Below are positions 17,539 through 26,196 of a DNA stretch of 64,000 nucleotides, piece by piece. The position numbers were made by a program, and so were the translations under genes. The notes under the pieces were generated by a model. It saw only the letters and a program-made list of their open reading frames with translations. It did not search any database and was not told where the DNA came from. The stretch's first letter is position 1. Each line of letters starts with the position of its first letter. This DNA comes from Bacteroidota bacterium. Its GTDB lineage: Bacteria; Bacteroidota; Bacteroidia; Bacteroidales; Dysgonomonadaceae. The stretch is taken from assembly GCA_023437305.1 (NCBI GenBank), contig JAEZGN010000009.1, positions 248,001 through 312,000 of the forward strand, in the 5' to 3' direction.

Positions 17539-17899
17539 ATATGCAGTTATTCGTGTTGTGCCAAGGGTAGAACGCGAAGAGTTTATCAATGTTGGGCTTA
17601 TTATGTACTGCAAAAGAGCTAAATATATAAAGGCCCGTTATGTGTTGGATGAACAGAAGTTGCGTTTGTTTTCGTCTGAGTTGGATTTAGAGTCATTATA
17701 TGTCAATTTAGAAGTATTTGATAAAATATGCTCCGGAACAAAAGCGGGAGGTAAAATTGCATCTTACGAAATTTCGGATCGGTATCGTTGGCTTACTGCA
17801 GTTCGTAGCACTTCCATACAAACATCCATTTCTCGTTCAGGATTCTCGAACGATTTGGATGCTACTTTCGAGAGGTTGTATAACGAATTAGTTCTGTGA
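17516..17899 (+). CDS. DUF3037 family protein
   Basis: A 127-residue protein beginning HFYEYAVIRVVPRVEREEFINVGLIMYC, the hallmark N-terminus of DUF3037, with a downstream acidic helix (SSELDLESLYVNLEVF) and a RYRWLTAVRSTSIQTS segment. The molecular function of the family is unknown. It has no signal peptide. Its start lies inside the end of the HipA-like gene (23-bp overlap), indicating translational coupling and stoichiometric expression. The DUF3037 protein might modulate the kinase-like partner in place of HipB; this is inference from context only. Confidence 0.75.
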   Translation: MPGKHFYEYAVIRVVPRVEREEFINVGLIMYCKRAKYIKARYVLDEQKLRLFSSELDLESLYVNLEVFDKICSGTKAGGKIASYEISDRYRWLTAVRSTSIQTSISRSGFSNDLDATFERLYNELVL

Positions 17900-18204
17900 T
17901 TGATAAAAGAATAAGTACATTTTTATCCGAATTTATAAAACTTCATCACCTTTATAGTAATAGAGATGAGGTGATCCGAACAGATACTATACTGTTGTGT
18001 TTAATAATATATATCCAGTCTGGAAAAGGATAAGATTATATATAAGGGTTTTGTTTGGATATATTTGAGGATTGTATTATATTTATGATTGAGTAGTATA
18101 CAAAACCAGAAAATAAAGAAAAACCAATCCTTCTTATTTACAAAAGAGCAATATATTTATTCTGTAATATACCATTGTAACCTAAAATACGAGTTTATAA
18201 TACG
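17900..18204. other. Gap of about 300 bp
   Basis: It holds a 7-bp inverted repeat ATCACCT/AGGTGAT (17945-17951 with 17969-17975) after the DUF3037 gene and a TATATTTG (18060-18067) that could be a -7 element for the next gene. Nothing else was recognised. Confidence 0.45.
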
Positions 18205-18849
18205 ATGAAAATATCTACATTGTCTATACTTTCAATGTCTCTTTTAATATACACTGTAATGTTGTTCGGCTGTAAAGGAGGGCAGGATAGCGAAAGAGTG
18301 CAGTTGTTTATTCATTCTACTGATATCGGCGATTGTAAGCTTAAAGGTTCGATGTCTTATGATTCTCTGAAAGGTGTCTATACGTTAAAAGGAGCAGGAG
18401 CGAATATGTGGGGCGGGCTAGATGCTTTTCATTTTGCATGGCTAGAAAAAGAAGGGGATTTTGTTTTACGAGCAAATATTATGTTCGAAGGAGAAGGGGT
18501 AAATACTCATCGCAAGATTGGAATACAAGTTCGTGAAACATTAGATGCAGACTCTCGCTATGCCGATATTGCCGTTCATGGAGACGGGCTTACTTCATTG
18601 CAATACCGGATGGTTAAAGGTGGTGTTACAGAAGAACTTGTTTCGGCCAATAGAGCTCCCGGTCAGATACAATTTGAACGTAAAGGAAATCTTTTTATAA
18701 TGAAGACCGGAACAAATTTAATTCCTCAGATGGCAGATAACGAGATAGAAATGCATCTACCTGACAAATGTTACGTCGGAATATTTATCTGTTCACATGA
18801 AGAAGATATACAGGAAACAGCATATTTCTCGAATGTGGTATTAAAGTAA
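18205..18849 (+). CDS. Lipoprotein with TolB-associated beta-sandwich domain
   Basis: 214 residues. The signal peptide ends with VMLFGC, so Cys23 is probably lipidated. The rest is one concanavalin-like (DUF1349-type) beta-sandwich with the motifs GGANMWG-like (GAGANMWGGLDAFHF), VNTHRKIGIQVRETLDADSRYAD-type and HGDGLTSLQYR. These motifs are familiar from the C-terminal domain of secreted TolB/WD40-like proteins and glycan-associated proteins, where the domain is thought to bind carbohydrate. Here the domain is alone, without propeller or enzyme. It may be a small surface glycan-binding protein; ligand unknown. The downstream gene is convergent. Confidence 0.7.
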   Translation: MKISTLSILSMSLLIYTVMLFGCKGGQDSERVQLFIHSTDIGDCKLKGSMSYDSLKGVYTLKGAGANMWGGLDAFHFAWLEKEGDFVLRANIMFEGEGVNTHRKIGIQVRETLDADSRYADIAVHGDGLTSLQYRMVKGGVTEELVSANRAPGQIQFERKGNLFIMKTGTNLIPQMADNEIEMHLPDKCYVGIFICSHEEDIQETAYFSNVVLK

Positions 18850-18862
18850 TATTCTTAACAGT

Positions 18863-19525
18863 TCATTCATTAACAACATCATCCAAAAATTCGCCTAGCG
18901 GGTACATTATTTTATATATTTTAGCGGCGTATTCTGCAAAATCTTCATTTAATAATTGTTGTTTCGTTATAGGCTTATATACATAAAAGTGTTTAAGCTT
19001 TAGATATTCTGCTGCCGGATGATCTTTGTCAAACCCATTTGGTACACGTTGCAGGGCATCTTCATCTCGATATAGGTCTCCTATTTCTTTTTTAAAGCTT
19101 TTGTTGTTGAGTATTTCACTGAATGTGTCAAAGTCTTCATAAATACCACGCCTGATTTTTTTTAATTGTGTGGCATCAGCCATATAATATCCTAAAGATA
19201 GAAATGTTTCGTCAGGATCAATATGCATATAGTATCCCGATATTCGTTCTGTTGTGCGAGGACGGAAAATAGCTCCGAAATGAGTTTTATAAGGTGATTT
19301 ATCTTGTGAGAAACGAACATCCCTATAGATGCGGAAAAGACATTTTTTGGGATCTATATGGCCAATCTCAGGATCAAATGTTGCTATTTTTAGTATCATC
19401 TCACCTATCAAAGATTCAACATTCTTACGAGCATGTTCGTACCATGATTTGTTTTCAGCGAACCATTCGCGATTATTATTCTTTTTTAATTCCTGAAGGA
19501 ATTGTAGAGTATCTTCCTTTAGCAT
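18863..19525 (-). CDS. DUF2461 domain-containing protein
   Basis: 220 residues, the full length of the DUF2461/TIGR02453 family. Diagnostic segments are LQFLQELKKNNNREWFAENK at the N-terminus, RIYRDVRFSQDKSPYKTHFGA (about residues 66-86) and the GYYMHIDPDE and MADATQLKKIRRGIYEDF region. The biochemical role is unknown in any organism. No signal peptide. The gene is convergent with the lipoprotein gene and divergent from the gene at 19725. No operon partner. Confidence 0.85.
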   Translation of the reverse strand: MLKEDTLQFLQELKKNNNREWFAENKSWYEHARKNVESLIGEMILKIATFDPEIGHIDPKKCLFRIYRDVRFSQDKSPYKTHFGAIFRPRTTERISGYYMHIDPDETFLSLGYYMADATQLKKIRRGIYEDFDTFSEILNNKSFKKEIGDLYRDEDALQRVPNGFDKDHPAAEYLKLKHFYVYKPITKQQLLNEDFAEYAAKIYKIMYPLGEFLDDVVNE

Positions 19526-19724
19526 AATTTATTCTTTTGAAGTATAGACTAAAAGCGCTATTGAAAATAATATCCTAAGTCATTTTATGTCAGAGATATC
19601 CTTAACAGGCATTTTGTCAGTATAAAGATATTCCATTTTTTAACAAGAGGTACTTTTTTTAATTGTAAATTTTATATATTTGGAGAAATATACAACACAA
19701 ACTGAATCAAAACACATACTTAAA

Positions 19725-20405
19725 ATGAAAAAAATAAGAATTTCATTGTTCTTGCTCTCAATGTTTTGTGGCCATAATACGCTGTATGGCCAAAATAGTG
19801 TACAAGTAGAGATATATCCTCGTCACAAAGTGACTCTTAGTTATGAGAAGTTCGATATGAATGCTTTTCGAAATCACGTTGCACAATCAGGTAGCCTTGA
19901 CTATGTTTATACCGAACCTGACGGAACACAAAAGCGTGTATCCAATCTTCGTAAAGGGCTGCCTATTGAAGTGTATGAAGTGCCGCCATTGCCCTCCGTA
20001 TATCGTGTATTCAAAGAGTTTTATCCCAGTGGGAATTTAAAACGAAAAGGAATATATTTGCCTCATCAGTTTCCTGTCGGGAAATGGCTTGAATGTGATG
20101 AACAGGGGAACTGTAGTGTTGTGGATTATGATCTATACAGAGGAACTTTTGGTTATAATAGTTTGCTTAAGACCTTAGAGGATAAAGGCTACATAAATAC
20201 TGTGACTGGGAACGATAATTGGTCTTTTATTGTGTGGTACAATGATAATTCCCATCAGTGGGGTGTTAAGCTGCAAAAAGGTTCTAAGTACAGAATGCTT
20301 CAGATTGATGCTAACTCAGGAGAAATTCTTAGCGAGGCTGAGCACGAAGTGAAGCCCATCAACACACCTATTTATGATGGATATAATAACTTTGGCGGTT
20401 ATTAA
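19725..20405 (+). CDS. Secreted protein with a YwqK/MORN-like segment
   Basis: 226 residues from the ATG at 19725. An in-frame TTG 15 codons earlier would place a polar stretch before the signal peptide (KKIRISLFLLSMF...LYGQN) and is rejected. After the signal peptide comes an unassigned domain, then EFYPSGNLKRKGIYL and GKWLECDEQGN, which match one and a half YwqK/MORN-type repeats, then a C-terminal domain with WSFIVWYNDNSHQWGVKL. Probably periplasmic or surface-exposed. Function unknown. It is followed by a bidirectional terminator shared with the convergent MaoC gene. Confidence 0.6.
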   Translation: MKKIRISLFLLSMFCGHNTLYGQNSVQVEIYPRHKVTLSYEKFDMNAFRNHVAQSGSLDYVYTEPDGTQKRVSNLRKGLPIEVYEVPPLPSVYRVFKEFYPSGNLKRKGIYLPHQFPVGKWLECDEQGNCSVVDYDLYRGTFGYNSLLKTLEDKGYINTVTGNDNWSFIVWYNDNSHQWGVKLQKGSKYRMLQIDANSGEILSEAEHEVKPINTPIYDGYNNFGGY

Positions 20406-20425
20406 TGCTAAAATTATATAGCAAT

Positions 20426-20463
20426 AAGGAAGATATTTGAGTTCTCAAATACCTTCCTTTATT
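20426..20463. terminator. Bidirectional terminator
   Basis: Arms around 20426-20440 and 20444-20458 pair with one mismatch (AAGGAAGATATTTGA with its near complement), with T-rich flanks. It lies between two convergent genes. Confidence 0.75.
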
Positions 20464-20484
20464 TTATTCTAACGATGTTTGTTC

Positions 20485-20952
20485 TTAATTATTGAAGTGA
20501 TATAGGAATATAACAGTTTCCTCCAATGCACTTTTAGGAGAATCTTTTATCTCCAACACTACTTTTATCTCAGCTTTGGCAATACCTCTTAAGTTAAGTA
20601 ACGACTCCAGTTTTACTCTTAAGCGGACTTCGTTACCTGCTACTACCGGTTGATTGAATTTTAGTTTTTCAATGCCATAGTTAATAAGCATTTTGATATT
20701 GTTGACTTCGATGATCTGATCCCACAGATAAGGTAGTATAGAAACCATCAGATAGCCATGTGCTATAGTGCTTTTAAAAGGACTTTCCACTTTAGCTCTT
20801 TCTACATCTACGTGGATCCATTGGTAATCTAGTGTAGCTTCTGCGAACAGGTTGATGCGTTCTTGTGTAATTTTAAGGTAATCTGAAACACCAAGTTCTT
20901 TACCTACATATTGTTCAAAGTCTTGATACGAATTAATGATAACTTTACTCAT
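20485..20952 (-). CDS. MaoC-like (R)-specific enoyl hydratase
   Basis: A 155-residue single hot-dog fold protein. The catalytic hydratase-2 signature is visible as ATLDYQWIHVD near residue 40, where Asp and His activate water, followed by IAHGYLMVSILPYL, the usual substrate-tunnel helix. It resembles NodN/MaoC dehydratases, which hydrate trans-2-enoyl-CoA or act on related acyl thioesters. The substrate is not determinable. Monocistronic, ending at a shared terminator. Confidence 0.85.
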   Translation of the reverse strand: MSKVIINSYQDFEQYVGKELGVSDYLKITQERINLFAEATLDYQWIHVDVERAKVESPFKSTIAHGYLMVSILPYLWDQIIEVNNIKMLINYGIEKLKFNQPVVAGNEVRLRVKLESLLNLRGIAKAEIKVVLEIKDSPKSALEETVIFLYHFNN

Positions 20953-21227
20953 AAGAATGGTTTATTAACAAACAGTCTATAAAATTATTGATATTAACTG
21001 AGATCACCAAATAAATATGGATTTGTATAAGAAACATGATAATATTTTACGGATATACTCCATCTCAGAAAATAATTTCGTTTAGTTGCAAAATTATTAT
21101 TTTATGAAGAGCGATATTTAAAAAAAATAAGAATAAATATGTAGATTTGCATAACTATGCATTGGTTATAGTATGTTGATCCAGATAATTTGTGTGTAGT
21201 AAACATTCTAGTATTAAACAAATATAT

Positions 21228-22145
21228 ATGCGGGTTTTTATTACAGGAGGTACAGGATTAATTGGTACGGTATTAGTCAAAGCCTTATTAGTACAAGATC
21301 ATAAGATCACAGTTTTGAGCAGAGATGTAGTCAAAGCAAAGCAAAAACTGGGAGCAGATATTGAATATTGTCAATCATTAGATGAACTAGATTCGTTGGA
21401 TGGTTACGATGTGATCATAAACTTGGCAGGCGAATCCATTGCGGGTAAACGATGGACAGCAAAGCAAAAGGAGCGCATGTGTGATAGTCGCTGGGATACA
21501 ACCCGTCGTTTAACAGAATTGATTAAATTAAGCAATACTCCACCTTCTGTATTTATTTCAGGCTCTGCGGTTGGCTATTACGGACTTCAGTATGATGATG
21601 CCATAAACGAAAACTCCGAACCTGGAGAGGGATTTACGCATTCGTTATGCAAAAAATGGGAGGCTCTGGCGATGGCTGCAGATAACAGACATACGCGTGT
21701 TTGTATTCTACGAACAGGTATCGTTTTGTCTAAGGATGGAGGGATGCTGCCTAAATTAGTCCTTCCTTTTAAACTCGGACTTGGAGCTGTATTAGCTTCC
21801 GGAAGCCAGTATATATCATGGATCCATATTCAGGATATGGTCAACGGTATATTATTCCTGATAGACACACCCGAAGCAAGAGGAGCTTTCAATTTTACTT
21901 CACCTAATCCGATTACCAATAGGCGTTTTGCTAAAGTGCTTTCACGAACCTTATTCCGTCCATGCTTGTTTAAAATACCATCATTTGTGATAAAAATGAT
22001 GATGGGAGAAAGTGCAACATTGCTTATCGATGGACAACGTGCTATTCCTCAACATTTATTGGATAAGCATTACCGCTTTGCCTTCGAACATATTGATGAG
22101 GCTTTGGCTGATATATTAGTCAAAAAAATACAACCCGCCAATTGA
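21228..22145 (+). CDS. TIGR01777 family SDR epimerase-like protein
   Basis: 305 residues from the ATG at 21228 (MRVFITGGTGLIG). An upstream GTG is unlikely, since the Rossmann motif begins directly at the ATG. The extended SDR fold has the NAD(P)-binding GGTGLIG, NLAGESIAGKRW, SGSAVGYYG and a C-terminal DUF1731-like segment (LFKIPSFVIKMMMGE). It is homologous to the sulA/YfcH group of nucleotide-sugar epimerase-like proteins, whose substrate is unknown. The next gene, also an NAD(P)-dependent oxidoreductase, starts 72 bp later, but functional coupling is not evident. Confidence 0.85.
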   Translation: MRVFITGGTGLIGTVLVKALLVQDHKITVLSRDVVKAKQKLGADIEYCQSLDELDSLDGYDVIINLAGESIAGKRWTAKQKERMCDSRWDTTRRLTELIKLSNTPPSVFISGSAVGYYGLQYDDAINENSEPGEGFTHSLCKKWEALAMAADNRHTRVCILRTGIVLSKDGGMLPKLVLPFKLGLGAVLASGSQYISWIHIQDMVNGILFLIDTPEARGAFNFTSPNPITNRRFAKVLSRTLFRPCLFKIPSFVIKMMMGESATLLIDGQRAIPQHLLDKHYRFAFEHIDEALADILVKKIQPAN

Positions 22146-22217
22146 AGGTAGGAGCCGAGTTGAGTACAATTTATAGATAGTTCTTTTTTTTATCTTTTAT
22201 AATAATGCCCTTGAATA

Positions 22218-23312
22218 ATGAAACTAACAAAGATTTTTCTGTTTACTATTCTCTTTTCCCTTGCTTTACCATTTTTTGCCCAAAAAGACAAACCTTTGCG
22301 ACTTGGGGTAGTGGGTCTGTCTCATGGACATCTATGGGAAGTATTGTCTCGTCTCGATAGAGGTGATTTTCAGGTTGTAGGAGTTGCTGAAAAAAATACT
22401 CAGCTATGGAATAATAAAATGCTGCGGGCTAAGGTTGACGAAAAGCTTTTCTTTCAGAATCTGGATGAAATGCTTGAAAAAACAAAGCCGGAAGCCGTAA
22501 TAGTCTATGAGCCTATATATGACCATCTTCGGGTGGTAGAAGCATGTGCCCCTAGAGGTATCCATGTGATGGTAGAGAAGCCCCTAGCCACTACCGTGCA
22601 GCAGGCTAAGCGAATGGCAGAACTGGCACAAAAATATCATATTATGGTTCTTACCAACTATGAAACTACATGGTATCCTGCCAATCATAAGGCATACGAT
22701 ATGATTCAGAAAGATGGTGCTGTTGGGAAGGTGTCTCGAATAAATGTATATGATGGACATTCCGGACCCGTAGAGATTGGATGCGGTCCTGAGTTTTTGG
22801 AATGGTTGACCGATCCTGTGAAAAATGGAGGAGGTGCTGTTATAGATTTTGGATGCTATGGTGCGAATCTGAGCACATGGCTTATGGGTGGGAAAAAGCC
22901 AGTGAGTGTGTTAGCCGTATTGCAGCATCAGAAGCCCGATGTGTATCCAAAAGTGGACGATGATGCTACCATAGTTCTCGAATATCCGGGGGTAACTACC
23001 ATTATTATGGCTTCATGGAACTGGCCGTTTGGCAGAAAGGATATGCATATTTATGGAAATAAAGGAGCCTTATATCAGGATAATGCAAAGGATATGCGTT
23101 TCTTTTCAGGAAACAAAGAGACTAAAATGGTTGCAGATGTTTTGCCTGAGCCTTATAATGATTCTTTCTATTACCTGAAAGCTGCTGTACGAGGGGATAT
23201 AGAAGTAAAATCAACAGACTTGTCTTCTTTAGAAAATAACCTGATTGTTGTTGAAATATTGGAGGCAGCTATAAAGAGTAATGCTACGGGTAAGGCTGTT
23301 AAGCTTCAGTAA
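22218..23312 (+). CDS. Secreted Gfo/Idh/MocA family oxidoreductase
   Basis: 364 residues. A Sec signal peptide (MKLTKIFLFTILFSLALPFFAQ) precedes the Rossmann domain (RLGVVGLSHGH, residues ~28-38; EKP motif in MVEKPLATT near residue 120). The C-terminal alpha/beta domain is typical of the family. Such secreted members are frequent in Bacteroidetes and presumably carry a tightly bound NAD(P) that acts on sugars or glycosides in the periplasm, like glycosidase-type Gfo/Idh/MocA enzymes. The substrate is unknown. A strong bidirectional terminator follows. Confidence 0.85.
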   Translation: MKLTKIFLFTILFSLALPFFAQKDKPLRLGVVGLSHGHLWEVLSRLDRGDFQVVGVAEKNTQLWNNKMLRAKVDEKLFFQNLDEMLEKTKPEAVIVYEPIYDHLRVVEACAPRGIHVMVEKPLATTVQQAKRMAELAQKYHIMVLTNYETTWYPANHKAYDMIQKDGAVGKVSRINVYDGHSGPVEIGCGPEFLEWLTDPVKNGGGAVIDFGCYGANLSTWLMGGKKPVSVLAVLQHQKPDVYPKVDDDATIVLEYPGVTTIIMASWNWPFGRKDMHIYGNKGALYQDNAKDMRFFSGNKETKMVADVLPEPYNDSFYYLKAAVRGDIEVKSTDLSSLENNLIVVEILEAAIKSNATGKAVKLQ

Positions 23313-23373
23313 ATACGAATTAAATATTATCTGACCTGTTTGGGCTTGTGGATCGATAGGTTTTGTTAAAATA

Positions 23374-23410
23374 GAAAGGGACAGACATGAATTAAGTATC
23401 TGTCCCTTTC
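23374..23410. terminator. Bidirectional terminator
   Basis: A perfect 12-bp stem (GAAAGGGACAGA, 23374-23385, with 23399-23410) and a 13-nt loop between two convergent genes. The downstream flank is T-rich. Confidence 0.85.
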
Positions 23411-23425
23411 ATTATTCTATGCCTT

Positions 23426-24562
23426 TTATTCGGCTTTTCTTATTCTTATCTGAATTGCATTTTCTATAGGTGTTTCGCTCACGAAAATTAGATAACCTCC
23501 GCCACCGGCTCCACTTAACTTCCAGCCTAAAGCAGATGATTTATATTTGTTTAAAACTTCGAGAATGTCGTCCGATACCATGTGCGGATACATCACGATT
23601 TGGGCTTCGAAACTTTCTCTAATGGCTTCACCTAGTTTTTTTATATCTTTTTCTTTTAGTGATTTCCATGCATTATCAGCAGCTTTGCTTAACCTTTTTG
23701 CATTTTCAAGTGTAATATTTGTGTTTGATAGGACATCATAATCGTGGTGGCGTGGATATAATGGTACAAGCCACAAATGTTTTTCTAGCCACAACAATAT
23801 CTCATCATCCAATACCTTCTCTATATGCGATGGCCAGAAATCCCCCTCATAATATAGTTTGTTTAGCCCGGGCAGAACGATTCCCAATGAATCCTGCGAG
23901 CCACTCACATATTTTGTTCCCGGAGGATTCTCGAAGCAGAACAAAGTTTTAGCGAGTTTCTCTTTATCTCCCGTCGGGATATCTACTTGCCAGAGTTCTA
24001 TAGCTTTTTTACGTGAACTGGTTGACATACCACTCCTGTCGTTGAAGTCATAGTCGGGCTCAATAGATATTGTTAGTACAGCTCCCGGATATAAACTGCT
24101 AACATTTGGTTGGTCTAACCAGCCCCCAGCTAAATCTATCCGATAAGGAATTCTACATTCTTCACGTAAAGCCGTTGTGGAGCGGGTTGGTAGCCCGGCA
24201 TGAGGAATTCTTTTACTTACGATGTATTCTATATGAAGGTCTTTGCATAGCTGTTCTTTTAAGGCGCTGTGTCCGTCACTATTGACAAAGAAAATGTCGG
24301 GTCTTAGTTCCTTTAGGTCATCAATAAAGTCAAGCAGTCCACTACCTTTATTAATCCACGCATCTTTTACAAAACGCAGAGCCTTAATCATATATAGGCG
24401 TTCCTGCTCGTTGTTGATGGTTTTTCGGGCTTTTAATTCATTTACTGTTTTGTCAGAGCCTATCCCCACGTATAGATCTCCGTAACCGGCAGCTTCTTCA
24501 AAAAATGCGACATGGCCGCTATGGAGCATATCGTAGCACCCACTTACAAAAACCTTTTTCAT
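23426..24562 (-). CDS. Cytidylyltransferase-GHMP kinase fusion
   Basis: 378 residues with two domains. Residues 1-130 are a nucleotidyltransferase of the cytidylyltransferase superfamily: CYDMLHSGH holds the HxGH motif (His14-His17), and residues ~88-98 match the RPDIFFVNSDG segment. Residues ~140-378 are a GHMP sugar kinase with IPYRIDLAGGWLDQP at its start, a degenerate phosphate loop (VSGSQDSLG) and the C-terminal motif KLSGAGGGGYLIF. The protein could phosphorylate a sugar at C1 and then activate it with a nucleotide, similar in logic to HddA plus HldE/HddC for heptose or to Fkp for fucose, but the substrate is unknown. Monocistronic. Confidence 0.75.
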   Translation of the reverse strand: MKKVFVSGCYDMLHSGHVAFFEEAAGYGDLYVGIGSDKTVNELKARKTINNEQERLYMIKALRFVKDAWINKGSGLLDFIDDLKELRPDIFFVNSDGHSALKEQLCKDLHIEYIVSKRIPHAGLPTRSTTALREECRIPYRIDLAGGWLDQPNVSSLYPGAVLTISIEPDYDFNDRSGMSTSSRKKAIELWQVDIPTGDKEKLAKTLFCFENPPGTKYVSGSQDSLGIVLPGLNKLYYEGDFWPSHIEKVLDDEILLWLEKHLWLVPLYPRHHDYDVLSNTNITLENAKRLSKAADNAWKSLKEKDIKKLGEAIRESFEAQIVMYPHMVSDDILEVLNKYKSSALGWKLSGAGGGGYLIFVSETPIENAIQIRIRKAE

Positions 24563-24677
24563 ATTTTATATTTTCATGTTCGAATTATAGTATGTAAATA
24601 TATATCTTTTTCACTAATTATTACTCCTTCTAGGATCGGTGACTATGTCTTTTTTTAACAAATTTCCTCAATAAAGT

Positions 24678-24707
24678 TTGTTTCATTACTATAATACATT
24701 AAATTTG
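24678..24707 (+). promoter_or_regulatory. Promoter in the gap
   Basis: TTG (24678-24680), 19 nt, TAAATTTG (24700-24707): the standard Bacteroidetes architecture. Predicted start near 24714. Confidence 0.5.
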
Positions 24708-24713
24708 CATGAG

Positions 24714-25000
24714 GCAAGCTTATATTAGCTATTAATGACCTTATATAGAACTTGATTTTCTTTTATAAAAAACTAAAAATATGTTTTATATTTTGTGTCT
24801 TTTGCAATATTAGTTGCTTTATATGGGCTTTTTTATACTCATTATATACTTGCAGCATTATTCTTTAATATAAAATTAACGTATGATGTTTGTTTCGAAA
24901 AAAAAGCCAAGAGATTGAAAAAAGAGCTGTAAAGCTTTAATATATAATTATGTTTTGCCGGACGTTAATGTAAAAATAAGAGAATCTTTCTCTATTTTTT
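24714..25000 (+). ncRNA. Candidate intergenic RNA or long leader
   Basis: The span runs from the predicted start to a 5-bp hairpin (24979-24983 with 24989-24993) with a T-rich tail. Only frames shorter than 20 codons are present. The hairpin is weak, so read-through into the gene at 25130 is possible. Confidence 0.25.
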
Positions 25001-25129
25001 ACTCAGCTGTTATTTTATAAATATTACTCAAAGGTGTATCTTTTGAACATTATGGCTTGTGCAGTTGTTTTTAGGATATGCGTTTGTTTATATTTTATTT
25101 TGTAGAGGTAGGACATAAACACCGAAAAA

Positions 25130-25603
25130 ATGGGATTATTTGATTTTCTGCGAAAAAAGAAAGAGATAGCACAAATAACGGATAATGATCGACAGCAATT
25201 TACTGATGACATGTCTGCAAATGCAAACCTATTAGTCAAACAGTTTAAGGACGATGCTAAGCTTGATTTTACTATCGATAGTTTACGTGAAGTTGACCTG
25301 ATAATAAAGGATAGTATTGGCTTTTATAAAAAAGCTGACTCAGAGACTAAAAGGAAGATGATAATAAAAATTGGAGCCTATGTGTTCGAGGTGGCAAGAA
25401 AAAAGTTTGGAGGACAATATTATTGGTATGATCGTTTAGATCAACCTATATTAGTTACAGGTCAACCAGAATTTGAAATGTCATTCTTAGCGTATGAGAA
25501 AGTCAGAGGATGTTTCGAAAGCGGAAAACAGAATGAAATTTCGCCCGCTTTTGAAGATTATGCAGTAGGGATAGCAAATAAGACTACCATGATGATTGTA
25601 TAG
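25130..25603 (+). CDS. Hypothetical protein (157 aa)
   Basis: A cytoplasmic protein opening with MGLFDFLRKKKE, a short amphipathic start common in membrane-associated or secretion-adjacent proteins. A charged helical region (about 18-85) follows, then KFGGQYYWYDRLDQPILVTGQPEFEMSF-type and AYEKVRGCFESGKQ segments. No known domain is recognised. The next small gene lies 51 bp downstream on the same strand, so the two may be an operon. An immunity or stress role would be speculation. Confidence 0.55.
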   Translation: MGLFDFLRKKKEIAQITDNDRQQFTDDMSANANLLVKQFKDDAKLDFTIDSLREVDLIIKDSIGFYKKADSETKRKMIIKIGAYVFEVARKKFGGQYYWYDRLDQPILVTGQPEFEMSFLAYEKVRGCFESGKQNEISPAFEDYAVGIANKTTMMIV

Positions 25604-25654
25604 GAAGGCTAATTCCTTAAAATTTAACTATTAACCCGCATTTTATAATAACTC

Positions 25655-26065
25655 ATGAAAAGATATTCGCCATATATAAAAAAGTATATCAGGGAGATAA
25701 CTGAAGCCGGATATACTGTCGACGATAGTGGAAGTCATATATCTAAATGCATTGGTTGCTACGAAATATTAATTACAGATCTCACTGTTAAAAGCTTATT
25801 TACAAAGATAAAAAAGGTTCTTGTTTGGATAAAGAACAAAGAAACTAGGGTCATAGAGATAGAGAAGCTGTATAAACATGAGCTTCTGCCACTTCCTTTC
25901 CACAAAATAGATGGCTTTGTTCAAAATGCTATTGCTGATCTTGGTATAGAAAATATAGATGTTCAGGTAGTGAAAGAAAAGAACGTAGTTCGCGATTTGG
26001 ACTTGAATATTTCTGTGCCTCAGATTAATGTCAGGGAAGTTCCTGTTCGAGATATAAGGGTTTGA
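25655..26065 (+). CDS. Hypothetical protein (136 aa)
   Basis: A basic protein without signal peptide. The N-terminal half is helical (YSPYIKKYIREITEAG). The middle contains CIGCYEILITDL with a CxxC pair. The C-terminus alternates hydrophobic and charged residues (VVRDLDLNISVPQINVREV), like a beta strand series. No family is recognised. It follows the gene at 25130 by 51 bp and is closed by a terminator at 26076, so the pair probably forms a two-gene unit. Confidence 0.55.
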   Translation: MKRYSPYIKKYIREITEAGYTVDDSGSHISKCIGCYEILITDLTVKSLFTKIKKVLVWIKNKETRVIEIEKLYKHELLPLPFHKIDGFVQNAIADLGIENIDVQVVKEKNVVRDLDLNISVPQINVREVPVRDIRV

Positions 26066-26075
26066 AAAAGCTTTT

Positions 26076-26104
26076 AAAACATCCTAAACTAGGATGTTTT
26101 TTTC
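26076..26104 (+). terminator. Intrinsic terminator
   Basis: An 11-bp perfect stem (AAAACATCCTA, 26076-26086, with 26090-26100), 3-nt loop, then T7. Confidence 0.85.
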
Positions 26105-26196
26105 TTTATAGGCATTGTGTATTTCTCTGTATAAAATCTATCTAATATTCTTTCTTTATAGTTAAATTTACACCCGGAAAATAATAAAGAAATAAA

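Larger units (their letters stand above)
24563..25129. other. 567-bp gap with promoter and possible terminator
   Basis: No protein gene beyond a few very short frames. A consensus-spaced plus-strand promoter lies at 24678-24707, and a small hairpin with a T6 tail at 24979-25000. They may delimit a small RNA or form the long leader of the gene at 25130. Confidence 0.45.
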
